Origin: an uncultured Bacteroidia bacterium
Lineage (GTDB): Bacteria > Bacteroidota > Bacteroidia > Bacteroidales > F082
Direction of reading: 5' to 3'
DNA length: 64,000 nucleotides
NCBI GenBank assembly: GCA_902769875.1
Contig: CACXQV010000010.1
Location: forward strand, 1 to 64,000
The notes under the pieces were generated by a model. The model saw nothing but the letters and a program-made list of their open reading frames with translations, was not told where the DNA came from and ran no database searches. Below, in pieces: positions 58,672 to 64,000 of the stretch (positions are counted from its first letter, which is position 1; each line of letters starts with the position of its first letter). Both the position numbers and the translations under genes were made by a program.

Positions 58672-59619
58672 TCACTTGTTCTCCAATGCCATCCCTTCCC
58701 TAACCTTATCTCCCATAAATCTCAAGAACTCCGGAGTACACCAATTTATTCTACCCTGAGTAGAGGTAAATGTCATTTCGCTAAAATACACATGATCGTC
58801 TGGTGCATAGAGGTCCACGCGAACATGAGGAAAACCTTTTGACAACACTTTAGAATACTCTATCATCTCACCGAGACGAGAAGGTCTTTCGATTTCAATG
58901 TCTTTTCTGAACGCTGGAGCCATCCAATCTAATCTTCTATTCCAATCCAAATCATACAACACCCAGTTAACCGTATGCGCCACCACATCACGATCGCTAC
59001 ATGCCAAAACGCACAATGGTTCTCCGTGAAAACAAAAAATCTTATATTCCAGCGGAGTAGGTGTAATAAGTTGTTCGCAAATGACAACTTGTTTGATTCC
59101 AAGATAATGAGGTTCCGCCGACCTTAAAAAAAATGCATCTTTTTGTGCAATAGCCTGCCTCATTTTTTTTCTTATGCTTACTTGGTCAATTTTGTCTTTG
59201 TCTTCAACAAGAATCACATCTCCCCAACCTCCATTCGTCTTCATGGCAAAGCTTTTAGGCAACTTATCGAAATCGATGTCGGAAGGGCTTTCCCACTTCC
59301 CATAGAGTGGCAAAAGGATGTGCGCCAATCCTCGCTCCTCAACAAACTTGCGAACCGCATACTTGTCTGCGAGCCGAGTCCATTCCGAAGTGTCAGTCTT
59401 ATGTTCCAAATAATTCATCCATTCGTTCAAATCTCTTGGGTGTTCCCAATCAATTGAATATCCAAATCTCCTTTTGAATAGATAATCAGCATATTTCCAA
59501 CTCCTGAAACGCATTAAATATGGCAGTTTTACCTTTTCGAACAATAATCTCTTTATCTTCCGAGGCCCCGGAATGAATTTTATTACTGGAATTGAGTTTT
59601 TTATCTCGCTTGAATTCAT
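58672..59619 (-). CDS. TupA-like ATP-grasp protein
   Basis: 315 residues from ATG 59619. The frame upstream to 59652 adds 11 residues. ATP-grasp features: SFAMKTNGGWGDVILVEDKD, VVICEQLITPTPLEYKIFCF, then HVRVDLYAPDDHVYFSEMTFTSTQG, with the acidic ligands in the last block. This matches the TupA-like family, named from teichuronopeptide synthesis, in which an amino acid or peptide is ligated to a cell-wall polysaccharide. It lies next to a second ATP-grasp gene. Substrate is inferred only by family. Confidence 0.85.
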   Translation of the reverse strand: MNSSEIKNSIPVIKFIPGPRKIKRLLFEKVKLPYLMRFRSWKYADYLFKRRFGYSIDWEHPRDLNEWMNYLEHKTDTSEWTRLADKYAVRKFVEERGLAHILLPLYGKWESPSDIDFDKLPKSFAMKTNGGWGDVILVEDKDKIDQVSIRKKMRQAIAQKDAFFLRSAEPHYLGIKQVVICEQLITPTPLEYKIFCFHGEPLCVLACSDRDVVAHTVNWVLYDLDWNRRLDWMAPAFRKDIEIERPSRLGEMIEYSKVLSKGFPHVRVDLYAPDDHVYFSEMTFTSTQGRINWCTPEFLRFMGDKVREGMALENK

Positions 59620-59685
59620 AAAACTTGTTTTTTGTGCTTTTACGCTAAACAACCAACTTTCAATCGCCCAGATTCTTATTGGACA

Positions 59686-60843
59686 CTAATTCTTTTTCAT
59701 CTTTTTGCAATAATCTATGATTTCATCAGTAAATTCGCCAAACACTTCTTGGTTCGTGTACTCATAGATCCAAAAGCCGAACCAATCAATATAATACTCG
59801 GTCAAGATTGGTTTTCCGTCATTTTTCAAAACCAAATCAAGCACCATTAATCGATGATGATGTATCCTATTACTAACATACTCTGCAAATGAAACAATTT
59901 CTTTCCATTGGGGAACAATGAACGAACTCCGGGAGAAATCCATACCATTCCAAACATTTTCTTTGTTTCCATACTGGTCGACGACATACTTTCCCATTTC
60001 ACCCGTTGCCACATTGACCCCAACAAACATTCCACTTGCACAAGCATTGTCAGCAAAGACACCATTCTTTCCTATTCGTATGACCGACGCTGTAACCCTT
60101 GGTTTCTCATCTTTCACGGAACGATACAAAAACAATCGAATAGTATTGTTAGATGTCTCGCAAAGCATTTTCATAAAAATATGCTGATCTACAGCTTCTT
60201 GCAGGCAGAAATCCTCACGATAAGATTCAAGAAACGCTTTTGACAATGTTGTCTTGCCATCTGTTGAAACATACACGTCACCTTTCTTTATGAACTTGAC
60301 AACACCTCGGCCAGAACGGGAATCCCCACTTGGCTTTAATATGAGGCTTTCCGTCTCGCCAATATATTCTGGCAGTTCCTTTTCGGCCAACCTAAATTCT
60401 GCATCCAACAATTGACCGCCATTTACCCTACAGACTATCGTGCGAGGGACATTTTCTTTCCCAATAATTTCACCGAAAAGATTCTTGTCATAATAAGCAG
60501 GTCGCAATGCACGGGGATTCAAGACATCTTCTATATAGGAATGTCCTATATCCTCTGGAACAATGTTAGGGGTATGACCGCAATAATGGCTGAAAAATCT
60601 ATATGAATATGGCTCCACTCTTGGGCTTAAGGCTTTCCATTTCTCCAAATATGCATCTTCTCCCTCGGCTTTCTTGTTTTCGAAATGCCGTAATTCTAAG
60701 TAATTCTTATATCGTGCAGAATATATTTTGTATAATCTGTAATGACGGTAAGAAGGGATTTCATTTTCCATCCAAGTCAGAAACACACCTATACTATCTC
60801 TAACCCTCCCAATTCGAGTTCTAATCTTAGACTTTATACCCAT
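59686..60843 (-). CDS. Sugar-transfer-associated ATP-grasp protein
   Basis: 385 residues. The core includes SLILKPSGDSRSGRGVVKFIKKGD, FCLQEAVDQHIFMKML, NNTIRLFLYRS and a late VLDLVLKNDGKPILTEYYIDWFG carrying the metal-ligand acid. Other conserved pieces (FFSHYCGHTPNIVPEDI, PRALRPAYYDKNLF) match the ATP-grasp group associated with glycosyltransferase clusters. It would form an amide or ester bond using ATP. Its ATG lies upstream of and overlaps the GT2 stop by ten bases. Confidence 0.83.
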   Translation of the reverse strand: MGIKSKIRTRIGRVRDSIGVFLTWMENEIPSYRHYRLYKIYSARYKNYLELRHFENKKAEGEDAYLEKWKALSPRVEPYSYRFFSHYCGHTPNIVPEDIGHSYIEDVLNPRALRPAYYDKNLFGEIIGKENVPRTIVCRVNGGQLLDAEFRLAEKELPEYIGETESLILKPSGDSRSGRGVVKFIKKGDVYVSTDGKTTLSKAFLESYREDFCLQEAVDQHIFMKMLCETSNNTIRLFLYRSVKDEKPRVTASVIRIGKNGVFADNACASGMFVGVNVATGEMGKYVVDQYGNKENVWNGMDFSRSSFIVPQWKEIVSFAEYVSNRIHHHRLMVLDLVLKNDGKPILTEYYIDWFGFWIYEYTNQEVFGEFTDEIIDYCKKMKKN

Positions 60844-61868
60844 TGTTTTCTTCTCATCATATAAACCATAGACATCAAATCGGTAGCCAACGGCCCAAAT
60901 AATGGCATAAGCATCACCCTATTCAACAAGTCCATATACCGCTTCAAAGACTTCACTTCTTCCTTTCGTTCCCTTATCAATCCAAAAAAGCGATTGCGTT
61001 CCTTTTTACTTGTCCTAAAAAGATGTATTGCAAAGCCGTTGATGTATTTTTGAATCGCTGTATTCCTGAATGAGTCTCTCAACATATCGTCTTTTACTTC
61101 TTCAGAAAACCGAAGCAGGTCTCTCCCTGCACAAAAAGAGAAATCATAAATCGACTTGGCAGGATATGCCTTGCCAAAAACACCAGAAATTGAATCGGGG
61201 TTGACACGATAGGCATAAAACACTTGAGGGACAGAGGCTATGCGTTCAGCCAAAAGAATGGATTTCGGCATAAACACCGTGTCTTCCCAATGCTCTTGCT
61301 CAGGAAAAAAAAGATTGTGACATCTCAAATACCCTGTCCGAAACAAAAACCGCCAAACAAAACCCAAATGATTAACAATCCCATACGGAAAAACCTCTTT
61401 CACGAAAGAATAGCCGTTTCCAACGGATGAACTACCAAACACCTTGTGCTTCGACAACAACCCTCCCCCATCATCAATCCTGCAATAGTTAAAGCACAAA
61501 ACATCCAAAGCGTCTTCCATAGCCATATCTATAGCATCTGCAAGGCCATCCGCGACAATTTCATCATCCGAATCAACAAACCAAAGATACTCTCCTCGTG
61601 CTTCCCTGATTCCAGTATTTCGTCCACCACCAAGCCCCTTGTTCGACTTATGATTGATAATCCTCAGATTGCTGCGGCTCTTTTGATTCGACTTCAGAAT
61701 ATTAATCGTATTATCCGGTGAACAATCATTCACGCATAGCACTTCAAAACAATTTTCCTCCAATCCACAGGCATATATGCTATCCAAACAACGCTGGACA
61801 TACTTCTCAACATTGTAGCACGGGACGACAAAGGTAAGCATTAACTGATCATTATTATCATTCATCAT
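60834..61868 (-). CDS. GT2 family glycosyltransferase
   Basis: 344 residues from ATG 61868 (or 61865). An upstream extension to 61904 lies inside the deacetylase gene. GT-A motifs: LTFVVPCYNVEKYVQRCLDS, CVNDCSPDNT, GLGGGRNTGIREARGEYLWFVDSDD with DxDD. There is a C-terminal helical extension of about 100 residues. It overlaps the deacetylase stop by eight to eleven bases and the ATP-grasp start by ten, so the whole block is tightly packed. Confidence 0.9.
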   Translation of the reverse strand: MMNDNNDQLMLTFVVPCYNVEKYVQRCLDSIYACGLEENCFEVLCVNDCSPDNTINILKSNQKSRSNLRIINHKSNKGLGGGRNTGIREARGEYLWFVDSDDEIVADGLADAIDMAMEDALDVLCFNYCRIDDGGGLLSKHKVFGSSSVGNGYSFVKEVFPYGIVNHLGFVWRFLFRTGYLRCHNLFFPEQEHWEDTVFMPKSILLAERIASVPQVFYAYRVNPDSISGVFGKAYPAKSIYDFSFCAGRDLLRFSEEVKDDMLRDSFRNTAIQKYINGFAIHLFRTSKKERNRFFGLIRERKEEVKSLKRYMDLLNRVMLMPLFGPLATDLMSMVYMMRRKQWV

Positions 61869-62565
61869 CAATACACTCCCGATGTATACAAGACACATCG
61901 TCATAGTTTACCATCCCGTCCATCAAAACAGGCACAAGGTTTTGCTGACCCAAATACTCCAATTGCTTGTTAGAATGCCTCCCAAATGAAAATGCATAAA
62001 ATGGCACTTTCCCTTTGATGTTCATCAAGTACTCCTCCGATTTGCGCACAGATTCTTTAAAAGATTCCATCGATATTTTCAAACAATCATCATGCGACCA
62101 ACCGTGTGAAGCTATAGTTATTAAAGGTTCATATCGCTCCACCAAAAAGACCACTTCTTCCTTTGTCAGAAATTCTTCCGAGTCCCTACTTTGAAAATGC
62201 TTTCCATCCATATACAAAGGATTCAAGAACAAAGTAACAGGAATCTTCTCTTCAGCTAACCAAGGCAGAATGTTTTTCAACGAAGCCCAGCCGTCATCGG
62301 AAGTCAACACTGCATAATTTGTGTTTCTAAACTTGTCACAAGAAATATGATTGTACGCTTCCTCCAAAGAAATAAAAGTATATTTCTTCTTCAGTGCCAA
62401 AACATTCCGCTTAAAAGCATCTGTTTGAGTCCAGTCACATTCCCACATCGTATCGGGGTCAAAAATATCGCTCACATGATGGAAACAAAACACACGAACA
62501 GACCTAAAGCGCAACCTAGTCCATTTTCTTTTAATTGCATTAACCAATGCGTCCATAGCTTCCAC
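61858..62565 (-). CDS. Polysaccharide deacetylase (NodB-like)
   Basis: 235 residues. NodB motifs: VFCFHHVSD at the start, LTSDDG (Asp-Asp metal/base), IASHGWSHDD (metal His pair), and AFSFGRHSNKQL late. It is short and lacks a signal peptide, so it is a cytoplasmic sugar or lipid-precursor deacetylase and not a surface enzyme. The position between two GT2 genes suggests it modifies a repeat-unit sugar. Confidence 0.87.
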   Translation of the reverse strand: MEAMDALVNAIKRKWTRLRFRSVRVFCFHHVSDIFDPDTMWECDWTQTDAFKRNVLALKKKYTFISLEEAYNHISCDKFRNTNYAVLTSDDGWASLKNILPWLAEEKIPVTLFLNPLYMDGKHFQSRDSEEFLTKEEVVFLVERYEPLITIASHGWSHDDCLKISMESFKESVRKSEEYLMNIKGKVPFYAFSFGRHSNKQLEYLGQQNLVPVLMDGMVNYDDVSCIHRECIDDE

Positions 62566-62577
62566 ATTTTTCCCATT

Positions 62578-63438
62578 CTATCCCTTATGACGTTTTAGAA
62601 TTGAGTCAATTGGATGCAATAAAAAGTGCCCAAGTCTATATGATTTTGACCTCCTCACTTTTCCCTCTCCCTTGTTAATTCCGAAATTCACAAAAACATC
62701 CACATACTTAAGCGCATTTTTTTCTATGGAAATTCCCCTTCGCCTGCAAGCATTTATCATAGCATAGAGATCCCATGCATGGGCTTTTATCATGTTTTCA
62801 TCCCCTATAGAGAAATTCATACCCGTATTTTGCCTATAGTAATAAAGCGGCTTGTCTACAAAATACACATTACCAACTTCTTCCAGTTTGTAAAACAAAT
62901 CATGATCGGGAGCTCTTAACATAAAAGTGCCAATGCCCTCAGTCTTCTCATAATACTTTTTCTTAAACGTAGCAAAATGGGTGATTCCTTTCCTGTAAGA
63001 AAGAAAAGTCTGACCGGAGGGAATAGAACAACCATACGAACAAACAGAAAGAACATTTAAATTCTTATCCGTTTCAAAACATGTCGAATTAATCAGACTT
63101 GCGTCAGGATGTTTACGATGCTCTTCAACCATTACTTGAACCGCATCTTCTGCCAAAGCATCATCAGGGTCGAGAAAACCACAAATCTCCCCTTCAGCAC
63201 GAAGGACACATTGATGCTTCGTGGAACCTTGGCCCATATTATGCTCATTGAAGAATATTCGAATTCTGTCATCCTTTTCAAGGTTCTTATATATGTCTAC
63301 AGAATTATCCGTCGAACAATCGTCGATGATAATGAGTTCCCAGTTAGGATAAGTCTGACGCTTAACGCTGTTTATTGCGTCCAAAATAAATTTCCCATTA
63401 TTATAATTCGAGATAAGGACTGAGAATTTTTCGTTCAT
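62578..63438 (-). CDS. GT2 family glycosyltransferase
   Basis: 286 residues from ATG 63438; the frame starts two codons earlier at TTG 63444, which is less likely. Motifs: FSVLISNYNNGKFILDAINS, IIIDDCSTDNSVDIY, NMGQGSTKHQCVLRAEGEICGFLDPDDALAED with DPDD. The C-terminus has an RRSKSYRLGHFLLHP end. It is the first complete sugar-assembly gene before the right edge. Confidence 0.9.
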   Translation of the reverse strand: MNEKFSVLISNYNNGKFILDAINSVKRQTYPNWELIIIDDCSTDNSVDIYKNLEKDDRIRIFFNEHNMGQGSTKHQCVLRAEGEICGFLDPDDALAEDAVQVMVEEHRKHPDASLINSTCFETDKNLNVLSVCSYGCSIPSGQTFLSYRKGITHFATFKKKYYEKTEGIGTFMLRAPDHDLFYKLEEVGNVYFVDKPLYYYRQNTGMNFSIGDENMIKAHAWDLYAMINACRRRGISIEKNALKYVDVFVNFGINKGEGKVRRSKSYRLGHFLLHPIDSILKRHKG

Positions 63439-63444
63439 ATTCAA

Positions 63445-63595
63445 TTATTTGCTATTACAATTTTGGAATTCCAAAAAAGTGAGATTGTTTGTATCAAAGA
63501 AGAAAACCATCTTCAACTTATTATGACTTGCTTGAAAAACAGCATATCAGCTTCTCCTTTATGCATCGGCTCAATAAACAAATCACTTTTCTGGA
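63445..63595. other. AT-rich gap of 151 bases, no feature seen
   Basis: No convincing coding frame, promoter box or hairpin lies between the GT2 start and the stop of the next gene. Confidence 0.6.
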
Positions 63596-64000
63596 TTACA
63601 AAAACATATCTCCCTCACCAGCTTGAATCTTAAACCCATTCATTAATACGAAATCTTGGGGATAAGAAAACGACCTTGGAGTGACCAAGTGCTTAGTGAA
63701 TATCCTTAATATGGAAACGTAATCAGATAAACAAGGGTCATTCGTCTCAAATGCTTCAACATCTAATGTCAGTAAATGGTCAACTATGGCACGAAAGACC
63801 GTTTCGGATCTCTCTGTTTCATAATATAGATACTTTACACTTATAGCATCTTCCCATATTGTCAAAACAAACACTCCAGCCATTTGGCCATCTGAAAAAA
63901 CTTTACAACATAATGATTTATGTTTCTTAACAGTTGAAGTAAAGATATTCTCAAAAGGAACACGCCAATAAAGAGGAGAGACCTGTACAAACGGATATTG
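63596..64000 (-). CDS. Unrecognised protein, C-terminal fragment (5' end outside window), possibly GNAT-like
   Basis: The minus-strand frame is open from the right edge to the stop at 63596, giving 134 residues. The visible N-terminal part reads PLYWRVPFENIFTSTVKK, then LCCKVFSDGQMAGVFVLTIWED and YLYYETERSETVFRAIVDHLL. The beta-strand/helix order and the AGVFVLTIW strand recall acyltransferases of the GNAT type, but the start and active-site part are off the window. An internal ATG at 63883 is not the gene start. It belongs to the same polysaccharide transcript direction. Confidence 0.6.
   Translation of the reverse strand, partial: QYPFVQVSPLYWRVPFENIFTSTVKKHKSLCCKVFSDGQMAGVFVLTIWEDAISVKYLYYETERSETVFRAIVDHLLTLDVEAFETNDPCLSDYVSILRIFTKHLVTPRSFSYPQDFVLMNGFKIQAGEGDMFL

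Overview
The window is from a member of the Bacteroidales (Bacteroidota). Several things point there: secreted proteins with type IX secretion (T9SS) type A C-terminal sorting domains, recurring promoter motifs of the form TTG-N19-22-TAnnTTTG, lipoproteins with the lineage's short LxxC signals, a glycogen operon with a GT3-GT35 fusion, and a Wza/Wzc/PHP-phosphatase surface polysaccharide locus. Dispersed palindromic repeats suggest an uncultured or host-associated lineage; I cannot name a genus. No rRNA, tRNA, CRISPR array or transposase gene is visible.

Layout. (1) 1-6284: a tandem array of at least three paralogous T9SS cargo proteins (the first truncated by the window edge), followed by a lipoprotein and an outer-membrane beta-barrel protein (6398-8150). 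(2) 8239-15487, minus strand: an M16 peptidase, a GIN/DUF2807 lipoprotein, a GntR-ABC transporter operon, a membrane protein, and a small upstream membrane gene that looks frameshifted. (3) 15620-17923: an ADP-forming acyl-CoA synthetase carrying an unexpected ParB-like domain between its alpha and beta halves. (4) 18119-26922, plus strand: a two-gene operon of a MATE exporter and a 2490-residue dimodular nonribosomal peptide synthetase (C-A-T-C-A-T-Reductase), predicted to make and export a dipeptide aldehyde or its cyclised product. (5) 26909-31546, minus strand: a NUDIX hydrolase, two paralogous tiny HTH proteins, a TPR-HTH membrane regulator, and an NfeD/SPFH pair. (6) 31689-41877, minus strand: a glycogen operon (debranching enzyme, GT4, an embedded AlbA_2/Schlafen-type gene, GH57, and a glycogen synthase-phosphorylase fusion). 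(7) 42002-44152: an M3 peptidase lipoprotein. (8) 44275-64000, minus strand: a large surface-polysaccharide locus. It has glycosyltransferases of several families, two polysaccharide deacetylases, two ATP-grasp ligases, a FemAB/GNAT-like acyltransferase, a polymerase-like membrane protein, and then the export/control set Wza, tyrosine kinase and PHP phosphatase. The right part is visibly more AT-rich. No flippase or initiating sugar-phosphate transferase is in view, so the locus must continue beyond the right edge.

The most unusual observations are these. The NRPS gene contains five tracts of a 7-bp repeat (AACTCTC) and four short perfect palindromes, all in frame and mostly in interdomain linkers. 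A ParB-like fold is inserted in a metabolic acyl-CoA synthetase. The capsule tyrosine kinase has a C-terminal tail with 16 alternating Gly-Tyr units and an 11-His run. Function calls come from motif recognition by eye, without database searches.
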